This document shows positions 8,401-16,080 of a stretch of 64,000 nt of DNA, piece by piece (positions within the stretch are counted from its first letter, which is position 1; every line of letters begins with the position of its first letter). Under the pieces are notes generated by a model. It made no database searches and was not told where the DNA came from. It saw only the letters and a program-made list of their open reading frames with translations. A program made the translations under genes and the position numbers. Origin of the DNA: an uncultured Christensenellaceae bacterium (GTDB lineage Bacteria; Bacillota; Clostridia; Christensenellales; UBA3700); contig CAJUMY010000004.1 in assembly GCA_910587685.1 (NCBI GenBank), positions 62,001 through 126,000 of the forward strand, read 5' to 3'.

Positions 8401-8665
8401 TGACAAAATCACTATAATGTATAGGATTAGTCGGAATAAAGAACTTATACAGCCGCAATCCGATTTTACATTTGTTTTGGGAGATGGTATAGTTCATCAG
8501 GCTTTGGAAAAAGAGATCATGAACAATCACAGAAGGGCATGCAATTTTACAAAGCATTATTTAGGTAAGGATCTTTTTAATGCAAGTGGGTTTAAAAATA
8601 TTATTGCGCCCAATGATGAATTGGAAGTGTTCATACACATAAAAGACACTATGGAAATCAATTAA
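5495..8665 (+). CDS. NACHT-type STAND NTPase fused to an FGE-sulfatase-like domain
   Basis: A 1056-aa protein. Residues 1-140 are an unassigned N-terminal region. The NACHT NTPase has Walker A GKPGTGKST at 156-164 and Walker B FMFDGIDE at about 258-265, followed by a sensor-like SSRIDEF and helical regions to about 680. Residues about 684-940 form a formylglycine-generating-enzyme/C-type-lectin-like domain (FEISKYPVTVAQF, LPTEMEWETA, GNVWEWTSSYF, ARGGSLHNG, HSFRVVRTK). The Cys residues used by active FGE enzymes near the RGGS motif are absent, so this domain probably binds a ligand rather than oxidising it. Residues 941-1056 are an unassigned tail. STAND NTPases oligomerise when a target is sensed; bacterial NACHT proteins are known in anti-phage defence. 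Thirteen bases separate it from the SDR gene. Confidence 0.9.
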   Translation: MSTKHIRIIKKLDDILGSLLEKTKILCSNVNLFGGSISNASLYGIYIPMPTNFKLNVAIKNHEIECIEEERVYRDDTLKYSKGINENIKKLGGQVSSILRDGLANHVKNGDEYNFPDPHDRPLIMSAPWADGYKKNYWTLNVFDIVSIYDRVALLGKPGTGKSTALKYLASTLIENILTNEQMTSVDVLSDKLFAENYIPIYIEFRKLANWWNEEVEATRIGNEERINLGLITRYLYSQAGISYINGTRLPSQNKYIFMFDGIDEIPQGINNIDHAFSQSALNYLVGEIARTYGGENKEVKILFSSRIDEFNSYSFNNFEVAELVSMNEYIAIDLIDRIKTLCNDECTDPRGLLAELKEKGFGDDIVFNPMLLSLLSFVAIDKGKGKLPDNKCEVLRESIELLLKRWATKGENKPAFFSQFEQEGNLYGQAIFKELEKFAYESEENGQISIAVLYSFMRREQSNANSIMDYLSKTAGLIVEDTELSAKFAHKSFRSYLAASYICNQANVVELLLKEVDKSIAIGGINETLTLAVEILLDDNSQGYTLESFVSQSLDKYSDYDLCVWFIGKIVSGREGKFYKERIIHNTYITTKLLEKLGSVFHESNQIPPNKRIECGYFLGQLGDQREGIGNTEANLSDIVWCPVNKCELEFGLTKVARDMVSKTPWGADIDFSRECTKKGETIKMDIDEFEISKYPVTVAQFTAFLQDNDGYKNKRWYTWSGASLDYYNGVVIKTIPKENATDYYFDFYLPKLFRIPNLPITHVPFFVAIAFCKWLTEKMNDGTEVRLPTEMEWETAVKMRGGQVYEWGDDGVNSDWQDQFVTNNCNCLGTKIYRVCPVGSFNDTKERTPVDLTGNVWEWTSSYFTDTLGIVSVNTTINTIENKHLTTDNAKNLLITARGGSLHNGLNGLRVSFRGRDPILADAADRHSFRVVRTKPRTISYYEERKLAKGNNKNGVAEGYGLPVNRGDKITIMYRISRNKELIQPQSDFTFVLGDGIVHQALEKEIMNNHRRACNFTKHYLGKDLFNASGFKNIIAPNDELEVFIHIKDTMEIN

Positions 8666-8678
8666 GGAGATATATATT

Positions 8679-9422
8679 ATGGCTAAAAAATTAGTAGGTA
8701 AAGTTGCAATTGTTACAGGATCTTCTTCGGGCATCGGCGAGGGTATAGCTAAAAAATTTGCCGAAGAAGGTGCAAACGTCGTGGTTGTTTCTAACCGCGC
8801 AGTCGAAAATGGGAAAGCGGTATGTGAACAACTTTGCAAAATGGGAAGCGATGCGATCTATTGCCAAATGGATGTTTCTAACCCTGACGACATAGAGCGT
8901 TTATTTAGCACAGTTATGAAAAAATACGGACATTTGGACATCTTGGTGAATAATGCTGGGGGTCAAGTCGCAAGTCCGTTCGGCAAGACGACCTTTGAAA
9001 TGCTGGACCAAGATATGCGCGTGAATGCTTTCGGTCCATTCGTTTTATCGCAGAAAGCCGCCGAATGTATGGGCGAAAAGGGATGGATAATCAACACCTC
9101 AAGTTTTCGCTCAATAGATCCTCGTCCGCCCATCCTTGGATACTGTGCGTCAAAAGCTGCATTGAACAATATCACACAAGCGCTGGCATTGCAATTGGCA
9201 CCGCGTATTTTTGTAAATGCGGTTTTGCCCGGATTTGTGGAGACCGAAAATTATAAAAAGTTTGATGCTGCGTTGAAAGAAAGTTGGGTACAACAAACAC
9301 CCATCAAGAGGTTTGTAACGCCGGAAGAACTTGCTGAAGTTTATTTGTTGTTGGCAACAACAGAAATCTTAACGGGTACATTAATCGTTGCAGATGGTGG
9401 TTTTTCCTTGCTTGGGAGATAA
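8679..9422 (+). CDS. Short-chain dehydrogenase/reductase (SDR)
   Basis: A 247-aa classical SDR: dinucleotide-binding TGSSSGIG at residues 13-20, NNAGG, catalytic YCASK with Tyr155 and Lys159, preceded by the Ser of INTSSF. It should oxidise or reduce a carbonyl/hydroxyl with NAD(P)(H). The substrate is unknown; its place with four sugar-nucleotide-type enzymes suggests a keto-sugar or a sugar-derived acid. AAGGAGA sits at good spacing to the ATG. It lies 13 bases after the NACHT gene and 8 before the amidohydrolase. Confidence 0.88.
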   Translation: MAKKLVGKVAIVTGSSSGIGEGIAKKFAEEGANVVVVSNRAVENGKAVCEQLCKMGSDAIYCQMDVSNPDDIERLFSTVMKKYGHLDILVNNAGGQVASPFGKTTFEMLDQDMRVNAFGPFVLSQKAAECMGEKGWIINTSSFRSIDPRPPILGYCASKAALNNITQALALQLAPRIFVNAVLPGFVETENYKKFDAALKESWVQQTPIKRFVTPEELAEVYLLLATTEILTGTLIVADGGFSLLGR

Positions 9423-9430
9423 TCGGTTTT

Positions 9431-10312
9431 ATGTTTAAAAATGCTCCGAAAAGAATCGATGTTCATGCACACGCGTTGATATCTAAAGAGATAAGCATAC
9501 CACGTTTAGATGGTACCGTTTTGCATGACTATAAAGAATTGTGTAATCTTTACGATAACAACGGGATTGCTATGGGTATCATAATGCCCATAGTGAGCCC
9601 GGAGTTTCAATCTTTTTTGGTAACAAATGAGGATGCGTGGTTTATGTCTAGCAATTCTGCAAACCGATTAAAATGGTGTTGCAATATCGATCCTCGCATG
9701 GAGTGTTTTTCAGACAAGACAGACTTTTCCAGAATGTTACGGTTCTACAAAAGCAAGGGCGCTGTCGGGGTTGGAGAGCTTATGGCCAATTACTCATTGG
9801 ACGATCCTATTATGGACAATTTATTGTTCCATTGTGCAGAGTGCGATATGCCCGTAACAATTCATTGGGCAGAGGTGCTTAATAGAGGGTATGGCATTTA
9901 TGGCGGTGGAAATATGGTTTTACTTGAGAGAACCTTAAAAAAATATCCCAAATTAACCATAATAGGGCATTCGGTTCCTTTCTGGGATTTATTATATGAA
10001 AAAGCTGGGGGGAGACGTCTTGTCCAACTTATGAGAGAGTGTCCCAATTTATATTGCGACACTTCGGCAAATAGTGGTTATAATGCAGCGAGTAAAAATA
10101 CTCCATATTTTTATGAGTTTTTAAACGAATTTCAGGATAGAATCTTGTTCGGATTGGACATTTGTTATATTGGCGAAAATCTTTACAAAAAAACTATTAA
10201 GTTTTATGATGACGCATTAAATAACAATTTTATTACCAGAGAAATTTATGATAAAATTAATTACATAAATGCCGTTAAGCTATATAAATTGAATATACAC
10301 GAGGAAAGATAA
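9431..10312 (+). CDS. Metal-dependent amidohydrolase-superfamily protein
   Basis: A 293-aa TIM-barrel hydrolase of the amidohydrolase-2 type. Metal ligands are visible: DVHAH near the N-terminus (His12, His14), a VTIHWAE strand with His, IIGHS with His, and FGLDI with the late Asp. Members hydrolyse or decarboxylate C-N, C-O or carboxylate bonds in small molecules. No signal peptide. The stop and the next start overlap in TAATG, so the dehydrogenase is coupled to it. The substrate cannot be told from sequence; a sugar lactone, amide or acid would fit the neighbours. Confidence 0.8.
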   Translation: MFKNAPKRIDVHAHALISKEISIPRLDGTVLHDYKELCNLYDNNGIAMGIIMPIVSPEFQSFLVTNEDAWFMSSNSANRLKWCCNIDPRMECFSDKTDFSRMLRFYKSKGAVGVGELMANYSLDDPIMDNLLFHCAECDMPVTIHWAEVLNRGYGIYGGGNMVLLERTLKKYPKLTIIGHSVPFWDLLYEKAGGRRLVQLMRECPNLYCDTSANSGYNAASKNTPYFYEFLNEFQDRILFGLDICYIGENLYKKTIKFYDDALNNNFITREIYDKINYINAVKLYKLNIHEER

Positions 10313-11610
10313 TGGATTCATATAAAATATTAATTATCGGATTGGGACCTGTTGGATTAGCTACGGCAATCGGATTTGCGTATGCGGGGCATGACGTTGT
10401 TTGCTATGATATTGATAAAGAACGTATTAACTCATTGAAAAATGGCGCGACTCCATTTTTTGAGCAGAATTTACAATATTATTTAGATAAACATGGAGAC
10501 AAACTTCATTTCACAGATAATTTAGAGGAAGCATTTAGCGAGACTAACGTTTTCTTTATATGTGTTGGTACACCTCTTGGGCAAAATAATAGTGCAGACA
10601 TGGCAGCTTTTTGGAATGCAATAAATGATATTGTAAAAAACGCAAAATGTGATTCAATAATTGTTATAAAATCCACGGTCCCTATTGGTACAAATAAGAA
10701 AGTTGTTCACTACATAGAGACATTGCATTTAAAACATGAATTTGGCGTTGTATCCAATCCCGAATTTTTGGCTCAGGGCACCTCGGTAGAAGATACTATT
10801 AAAGCTACACGTATTATTATAGGTTGTAATGCTCCATATTTGCGTGATTTAATGTTAGACATCTATGATAAATTTGATGGCGAGAAGATAGTTACTACTC
10901 CTGAGAGTGCAGAATTAATTAAATATGAAGCGAATTGCTATTTAGCTATGCGTGTTTCATTTGTTAATGATTTGGCACATACTTGTGATTTGGTTGGTGC
11001 TGATGTCGAGTCGGTCTTAAAAGGTGTTTCAATGGATCCGAGAATTGGTACACATTATTTCTCACCGGGATTAGGTTACGGCGGATCATGTTTTCCTAAA
11101 GACACAATTTGTTTTCATAACCAAATTCAAGCTGAATATGGTTATGAGTTGGAACTAATTGAAGCAACTATAGACGTAAATAAAAGGCATCCTTTACGTT
11201 TGTGCAGAAAAATAATGGCAAATTGTGGTGGTGATTTAATAAATAAAAAAATAAGTATATTAGGATTATCGTTTAAGAAAGATACAGACGATGTAAGGGA
11301 TTCTTTAGCTGTTAATATAGTTTCATATCTTGTATCAAACGGTGCAAATGTTACTGTATGGGATCCCGAAGCTATGAGAAATGCAAAGAAAATATTTGCG
11401 GATAAAGTAACTTATGCTAATTCGCTTAACGAAGCAATCGATGCAAGTGATACGATTTTTATTGCTACTGATTGGGATGACATAGTTAATATCCCTTTTG
11501 ATAAGTTAAAAAATAAAAATGTATATGATGGCAGGAATTGTTATTTGAATCGTCAGGAAGAGATAAAGTTCAACTATTATTATGTCGGTGGTTCAATCAG
11601 TGATAAATAA
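10312..11610 (+). CDS. UDP-glucose/UDP-sugar 6-dehydrogenase family
   Basis: A 432-aa enzyme with the full UDP-sugar dehydrogenase layout: NAD fold at the N-terminus (IGLGPVGLATA), NPEFLAQGTSVED, the middle IKYEANCYLAMRVSFVND segment, catalytic Cys260 in GGSCFPKD, LSFKKDTDDVRDS, and a C-terminal UDP-binding fold ending DGRNCYL. It oxidises the C6 hydroxyl of a UDP-sugar to a carboxylate with two NAD+. The UDP-glucose group fits better than UDP-ManNAc dehydrogenase, but specificity is not certain. It overlaps the epimerase gene by 29 bases. Confidence 0.9.
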   Translation: MDSYKILIIGLGPVGLATAIGFAYAGHDVVCYDIDKERINSLKNGATPFFEQNLQYYLDKHGDKLHFTDNLEEAFSETNVFFICVGTPLGQNNSADMAAFWNAINDIVKNAKCDSIIVIKSTVPIGTNKKVVHYIETLHLKHEFGVVSNPEFLAQGTSVEDTIKATRIIIGCNAPYLRDLMLDIYDKFDGEKIVTTPESAELIKYEANCYLAMRVSFVNDLAHTCDLVGADVESVLKGVSMDPRIGTHYFSPGLGYGGSCFPKDTICFHNQIQAEYGYELELIEATIDVNKRHPLRLCRKIMANCGGDLINKKISILGLSFKKDTDDVRDSLAVNIVSYLVSNGANVTVWDPEAMRNAKKIFADKVTYANSLNEAIDASDTIFIATDWDDIVNIPFDKLKNKNVYDGRNCYLNRQEEIKFNYYYVGGSISDK

Positions 11611-12745
11611 AGATATTGCCAAAAAAATTCGTGTTGTTGTCGTTGGTGGAATAAGAACACATTACATAAAAATTAATGCTATCCAAAAAGAATACGCAAA
11701 ACTTCCTCTTGAGTTGCAAAACCAATTTGAGGTTATTTATGTGAATGTTGGACAGCATTATGATTATGCTCTAACTTGTCATATTGAGGCGTTAGGTGTT
11801 CATTTTGATTATACTTTACAGCATGAATCTAAAGCCTCGTATGATATTTTATCATCAATATTTAAACAGTTCGGTAATTTATTGGATGACATATCCCAAA
11901 GCGGAAAAATTGACTATGTTGTTGTTATGGGTGATGTTGCTACAACAGCGGTATCCGCTATGGTTGCAATTGTTAAGGCGATTAAAGTAGTCCATATAGA
12001 AGGCGGTGTACGGGTTAAAAGGGGCAATGGGAATGAGGAATTTTATAGGACTATTGCCGATCATTGCTCAACACTTTGTTTTGCAAGCACGCATGAGGAT
12101 TACACCAATTTGATTAAAGAGGCTTTTAGTACTCGTGCCTATTTCTCTGGAGATATTATGTATGATTTTGTAAAAGATTACTTTAAAAACAAATCTTTTA
12201 CAGAGTTTAACTACATCATAGGTAACAAGCTCAAAAGCTATAAAATAACTAATAACTCGTATATTTTATCATCCTTGCATCATGTCGAGAATATAGAGGT
12301 TGACTTATTGCAGAATTTATTTAACGCTTTTTTCCAGAGTCAATTCGATAGTATTTTTATAGCTCATCCTAGAATTAAAAAGTTGATTGCTGACAACCGA
12401 ATTGATACACAAAAGACCCTCGTTGTTGACGCTATACCATACCAAGAAAATCTGAAAGCAATTAAGAGTAGTGTTTTTTGCTTTACCGATTCTGGGGGTA
12501 TACAAAGAGAGGCGTACTACTTTAATAAGCGCTGCATTGTATGTAGCGATTTAACCGTTTGGGATTCGATTATCAAAACGGGAAGCAACATCACAATTGG
12601 CAAAACCATGGAAGAGGTAAACCGTGGGCTTCGGTGGGCAGAAGAGAATGCTAATGCCAATTATGAATATGATGGTTGCTTTGGAGATGGACAGGCAGTT
12701 AAAACTATTTTTGGGAAGATTTTAGAACATTATGAAACTATCTGA
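11582..12745 (+). CDS. UDP-N-acetylglucosamine 2-epimerase-like protein
   Basis: A 387-aa GT-B-fold protein related to WecB/MnaA-type epimerases. Conserved positions are present in altered form: GDVATT (family GDTNST), HIEGGVR (family HxEAGxR), LHHVENIE (family HRRENxG), AHPR and TDSGGIQREA. The family inverts C2 of UDP-GlcNAc or, in hydrolysing members, releases ManNAc. Several changes from consensus suggest a different substrate or reaction. The first codons overlap the dehydrogenase by 29 bases and its end overlaps the acyltransferase by 14. Confidence 0.82.
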   Translation: MSVVQSVINKDIAKKIRVVVVGGIRTHYIKINAIQKEYAKLPLELQNQFEVIYVNVGQHYDYALTCHIEALGVHFDYTLQHESKASYDILSSIFKQFGNLLDDISQSGKIDYVVVMGDVATTAVSAMVAIVKAIKVVHIEGGVRVKRGNGNEEFYRTIADHCSTLCFASTHEDYTNLIKEAFSTRAYFSGDIMYDFVKDYFKNKSFTEFNYIIGNKLKSYKITNNSYILSSLHHVENIEVDLLQNLFNAFFQSQFDSIFIAHPRIKKLIADNRIDTQKTLVVDAIPYQENLKAIKSSVFCFTDSGGIQREAYYFNKRCIVCSDLTVWDSIIKTGSNITIGKTMEEVNRGLRWAEENANANYEYDGCFGDGQAVKTIFGKILEHYETI

Positions 12746-13619
12746 TTTTATTTGTTGTGATTTGGAGATTGAGCAAGATTGTGATTTCGATGCACTAATA
12801 AAAATAGACGATCGGTTTGATGGTCGCGCTTTAACATTTGTAGAAAATGAAAAATATATTGATAAGGTTATAGATAGTAAAAGCATCGTTGGTATAATCA
12901 TAGCAAAAGAGCTAAAAGGTAAAATAAAAAACAAACAATTAGGTATTGCCTATTCTTCTGTACCAAAGGCGTCGCTTATACGTATCAATAATATGATGCT
13001 CCCTCATTTTAATGAAACACAGATTGGTAATAGCTGTAAAATATCTCCAAGCGCAAACATTAGTCCTGATGGAGTCGTAATTGGAGATAATGTTGTTATC
13101 GAAGATAATGTAACTATTTATTCGGGTACCGTTATTGGATCAAATTGCATTATAGGTAGTCATAGCGTTATTGGAAGTGATTGTTACGAGAGATGCTTAG
13201 ATGAAAATGGCAATCATGTGATTGCCACGCATAAAGGTGGCGTTATTATCAGAGATAATACTATAATTGAACAAAGAGTAATTATTGATAAGGCCTTGTT
13301 TAATTGGGATAATACCGAAATTGGTTGTAAATGTTTTGTGGGTCGCGATGCTTGCATCGCCCATGGTTGCAAATTATTTGAAAATGTTTACATTTACCAT
13401 AGAGCATTTTTATGCGGCAATGTTATTGTGGAAAGAAATAGTAAAATTGGGATAGGAGCTATTGTTGCTAACAGAGTTCATATTGGAGAAAATGCAGACA
13501 TTAAGCTAGGTAGTGTTGTAACTAAAAATGTTGAGAATAATTCGGCAGTGTCGGGCAATTTTGCCATTCCGCACTCTGTCTTGATTGAAACGATAAAAAA
13601 ATTAGCAAAGAGCCAATGA
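12732..13619 (+). CDS. LpxD-like left-handed beta-helix acyltransferase
   Basis: A 295-aa protein. The first about 90 residues resemble the uridine-binding domain of LpxD; from about 95 to 275 hexapeptide repeats dominate (for example IGNSCKISPSANISPDG, VIGDNVVIEDNVTIYSG), with an HKGGVIIRD loop, ending in a short helix. The family moves an acyl chain from ACP or CoA to an amino or hydroxyl group of a (nucleotide) sugar. Lipid A synthesis is not expected in this Gram-positive-type genome and no other lipid A gene is nearby, so an acylated nucleotide sugar for the operon's own use is more likely. Last gene of the operon; a terminator follows at 13713. Confidence 0.85.
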   Translation: MKLSDFICCDLEIEQDCDFDALIKIDDRFDGRALTFVENEKYIDKVIDSKSIVGIIIAKELKGKIKNKQLGIAYSSVPKASLIRINNMMLPHFNETQIGNSCKISPSANISPDGVVIGDNVVIEDNVTIYSGTVIGSNCIIGSHSVIGSDCYERCLDENGNHVIATHKGGVIIRDNTIIEQRVIIDKALFNWDNTEIGCKCFVGRDACIAHGCKLFENVYIYHRAFLCGNVIVERNSKIGIGAIVANRVHIGENADIKLGSVVTKNVENNSAVSGNFAIPHSVLIETIKKLAKSQ

Positions 13620-13712
13620 AATGTTTTACAGAATATGTGTGGATACCTATCCTCCTGTGATAACTGTATTACATCAATATTAATAGAAATTTGTTGCTAT
13701 TAAATCCAAGAG

Positions 13713-13750
13713 AAAACCGAGAGTTGAAAAACTCCCGGTTTTATTTTTTT
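13713..13750 (+). terminator. Terminator of the NACHT / nucleotide-sugar operon
   Basis: AAAACCG-A-GAGTT with loop GAAA and AACTC-C-CGGTTTT, one mismatch, followed by ATTTTTTT. Confidence 0.88.
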
Positions 13751-13810
13751 ACCGACGATTAAGGCTATAAAGAGTAAGAGGTTACTCAGTATTTATTTTA
13801 TAAATCTTTT

Positions 13811-13870
13811 AAGAAAAGAGATAATCCGAACCATTCGCTTGTAACAAGTAAACAATTCGGATTATACTCT
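13811..13870 (-). terminator. Terminator downstream of tRNA-Arg
   Basis: ATAATCCGAA (13821-13830) pairs with TTCGGATTAT (13856-13865), extended by AGAG/CTCT. On the minus strand the stem is followed by a T-rich run, right after the tRNA 3' end. Confidence 0.7.
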
Positions 13871-13872
13871 TT

Positions 13873-13949
13873 TGGTGCACCCTAAGGGATTCGAACCCCT
13901 AACCTTTCGGTCCGTAGCCGAATGCTCTATCCAGTTGAGCTAAGAGTGC
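13873..13949 (-). tRNA. tRNA-Arg (anticodon ACG)
   Basis: Minus strand, 77 nt. Acceptor GCACTCT/AGGGTGC, D arm GCTC/GAGC, anticodon stem TTCGG/CCGAA with loop CTACGGA (anticodon ACG), T arm with TTCGAAT, discriminator A and encoded CCA. It marks the border between the accessory block and host-like DNA. Its 3' end faces the island, as with tRNA-linked insertions, but I found no repeated 3' segment that would prove an attachment site. Confidence 0.95.
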
Positions 13950-14143
13950 AAAAATATTGATTTGACTTAGTTATTCTATAATAAAATAAGTCGATTGTCA
14001 ACATATTGGACGGTCTTTTTTGATATGATTTGTAGAAAAGTAAGTTTGATTTTAACTGTAGGCGACTATAGGACGCATTTTGCAGAGTTTATATAAGAGC
14101 CGTTATAAGGATCGCGTAAGCGAATATTAATAAAATTCCGATA

Positions 14144-14173
14144 TTGACAGGGTATTAAGAGCTATGCTATAAT
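14144..14173 (+). promoter_or_regulatory. Sigma-A promoter upstream of the broken lipoprotein gene
   Basis: TTGACA (14144-14149) and TATAAT (14168-14173), both consensus, with an 18-base spacer, about 150 bases upstream of the ATG. The remaining part of 13951-14325 holds no visible gene. Confidence 0.75.
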
Positions 14174-14325
14174 TATCGAGATATTAGTTTTGGTAATATC
14201 TTGGAGCAAAACATCATTATATGTATTTTGATTTGCATATTTATAACAGAAGAAAACGTTGTCTTTGTATGAATCAAGACAATGCAAAAAAGCTAAAATT
14301 TCCGATTGCAGAAGGATATTGATAT

Positions 14326-15206
14326 ATGAAAAAAATAGTTACGTTTGCAGTTATTCTTGTCCTCGCGTTGACGCTTTCCGCATGTAGCGGCGAAGCGATA
14401 ACGCCGAACGAGCCGTACGATATGAACGACGGGATCGAAATGGGAGAATATAAAGAAACCGCATTCACTGTCGCGTCATACAATATTAAGGGCGGCGACG
14501 CGACGCTTGGATCCGTAAAAGGCATAAATGAAAATATCGTAAACGTCGGCGCGGATATAGCGGGACTTCAGGAGGTTGACCACCTTTCGGAGAGAAGCGG
14601 CAAAAAAGACTTCTTACAGATATCAGAGAAGGCGTAATGAATAACGTATCGTATTTCCCAATGATGTTAAAAGGATTCGGAGAGACTTACGGCATAGCGT
14701 CCGTGTCGAAAACGCCTATTTCAAGATCTCACTCATTTAAGCTGCCTTATCCGTATAAATACGAAAGAAGCGACGTTGAGAAGAGAATAATCATGCGTTC
14801 GCTCGTTAAGATAGACGGCGTTCAGATAGCCTTTTACAATACGCATCTTTCGTATGAGAACGTGAAAATGCCGAACGGGCAAAGTCTTAGGCAAGCTCAA
14901 ATCGAGTATATTCTGGAGCTGCTCGAGAGCGACCCGTGTCCGTATAAAATAGTTGTCGGAGATTTTAACTCGCTGAGTTTTGAAGAATTCGACGTTTTGC
15001 TAAAGGAAGGATATAATATAGTAAATAATAACGATAACAGGCTCGATACGTACAGAGGAGACGACGCGGAATTTTTAGCTATAGATAACGTCGTATATTC
15101 GGAGTCTTTGGAACTTATAGAGTCGGGGAAGAACGACAGCGACTGCTCCGATCACAATATGATTTACGCTACGTTTAAGACGGTCATGCGAGCAGAAAAC
15201 ATATAG
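14326..15206 (+). pseudogene. Secreted endonuclease/exonuclease/phosphatase lipoprotein, frameshifted
   Basis: Two overlapping reading frames make one EEP-fold protein. Frame one (14326-14637) gives a lipoprotein signal (LTLSAC, Cys20), SYNIKGGD and AGLQEVD (catalytic Asn and Glu). Frame two, open from before 14613, continues LLTDIREGVMNNVSYFPMM with NTHLSYE (His), VVGDFNS and SDHNMIY. All catalytic motifs exist, but the frame changes between about 14602 (a run of six A) and 14620. One added A would restore it. The first frame ends in TAATG, so reinitiation at 14637 could still yield a C-terminal piece. It may be a pseudogene, a sequencing slip in the A run, or a phase-variable gene. The family includes DNases, sphingomyelinases and inositol phosphatases. 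Confidence 0.82.
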
Positions 15207-15211
15207 TAGTA

Positions 15212-15245
15212 AAAACGCAATAAGGTTGATCATCGGTTGCGTTTT
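15212..15245 (+). terminator. Terminator after the EEP lipoprotein gene
   Basis: AAAACGCAA (15212-15220) pairs with TTGCGTTTT (15237-15245) just past the stop; moderate T run. Confidence 0.6.
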
Positions 15246-15465
15246 ATGGTTCGAGATTTTATCATTGCCGTAAAGCGTATGAATTAGGTCTATTTCGATA
15301 TTGCGACAAATATTCGAATATCAACGGGTAACGGCGGCGAGGCATTATTATTTGATCAGATGCCGATAACGTAAAAAAGTTGATAGCGGAGCTCAAAAGG
15401 GTTCGGAAAAGGATTTGATTGCGACTTAGCGTCGATTATTTTTATTGTGAAGGGTATAGGTTTGA

Positions 15466-15501
15466 AAAACCGTCGGTATAGCGTTATGCTCCGACGGTTT
15501 T
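15466..15501 (-). terminator. Terminator of the small XRE gene
   Basis: AAAACCGTCGG / CCGACGGTTTT, an 11-bp perfect stem with A and T tracts that could work on both strands; it lies 10 bases past the XRE stop. Confidence 0.8.
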
Positions 15502-15511
15502 AACGGTGATT

Positions 15512-15718
15512 TCATTTTTCAAGTTCGAACAAATCGTTCGGTTCAATTCCGAAATGTTTATGGAGAAGATATATACTGTCGTATCCCGGTTTCTTATTGC
15601 CCAAAAGCCATTGGCTGACGGTTGTTTGATTGACGCCGAGAATATCCGCAAATTCTTGCTGACTGAATTTGTTTTCCGACATTATTTCTTTTATGATTTC
15701 TATATATGGATAAGTCAT
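15512..15718 (-). CDS. Small XRE-family DNA-binding protein
   Basis: A 68-aa protein that is almost only a helix-turn-helix: IKEIMSENKFSQQEFADILG, VNQTTVSQWLLGNKKPG, then LHKHFGIEPNDLFELE. No effector domain. It is divergent from a consensus promoter (15771-15799). Two direct repeats between them look like its operators, so it probably represses itself and the transcript on the other strand. Confidence 0.8.
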   Translation of the reverse strand: MTYPYIEIIKEIMSENKFSQQEFADILGVNQTTVSQWLLGNKKPGYDSIYLLHKHFGIEPNDLFELEK

Positions 15719-15737
15719 GATATGATTATATGCAATT

Positions 15738-15769
15738 TTAGGTCACAAGTAATAAATTAGGTCAAAAGT
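15738..15769. promoter_or_regulatory. Direct repeats, likely operators of the small XRE regulator
   Basis: TTAGGTCACAAGT (15738-15750) and TTAGGTCAAAAGT (15757-15769) differ at one base and are 19 bases apart start to start. They lie between the XRE start codon and the -35 of the divergent promoter. Confidence 0.55.
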
Positions 15770-15770
15770 C

Positions 15771-15799
15771 TTGACAATGTGACAATAATCGTGTATAAT
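15771..15799 (+). promoter_or_regulatory. Consensus sigma-A promoter, divergent from the small XRE gene
   Basis: TTGACA (15771-15776), 17-base spacer, TATAAT (15794-15799): a perfect match. No protein gene of normal size follows for 1 kb. Confidence 0.85.
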
Positions 15800-15805
15800 C
15801 AATAG

Positions 15806-15888
15806 CAGAAAAACATTATTTGGCTACATATACTCTCAGCCTGTAATGCTAATTAAAACCAACTGCGTTTATTAGTGTTGGTTGTTTT
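15806..15888 (+). ncRNA. Candidate small RNA
   Basis: Predicted from a perfect promoter and a downstream hairpin AACCAAC/GTTGGTT (15857-15863/15877-15883) followed by GTTTT, giving about 80 nt. A further GGCT/AGCC hairpin lies inside. There is no ORF of note. It may be the regulated target of the XRE protein; alternatively the transcript continues into the following unexplained region. The terminator is weak. Confidence 0.35.
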
Positions 15889-16080
15889 GCGGGAACGTCG
15901 ATTTATTCGGCGTTTTCGTATTTTATAAAGATTTAATACGTAAAGGCGGAGATTTCCGTGACGGTATCGAAAATATTATTGCGCTCTAAGTTCTTGTTTG
16001 CATTTTTTACGAGCGTATTTGGCAAATAGTTGATAACATAAAATTTACGTATTTCAATCGCGCTTAACAAAGGAGACTAT

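Noticed and set aside
13811..13949. Attachment site of the island at the tRNA-Arg 3' end
   Set aside because: The position is suggestive, but I found no direct repeat of the tRNA 3' segment elsewhere in 1-13,800, and the recombinase at the left edge is of the serine type, which rarely uses tRNA ends.
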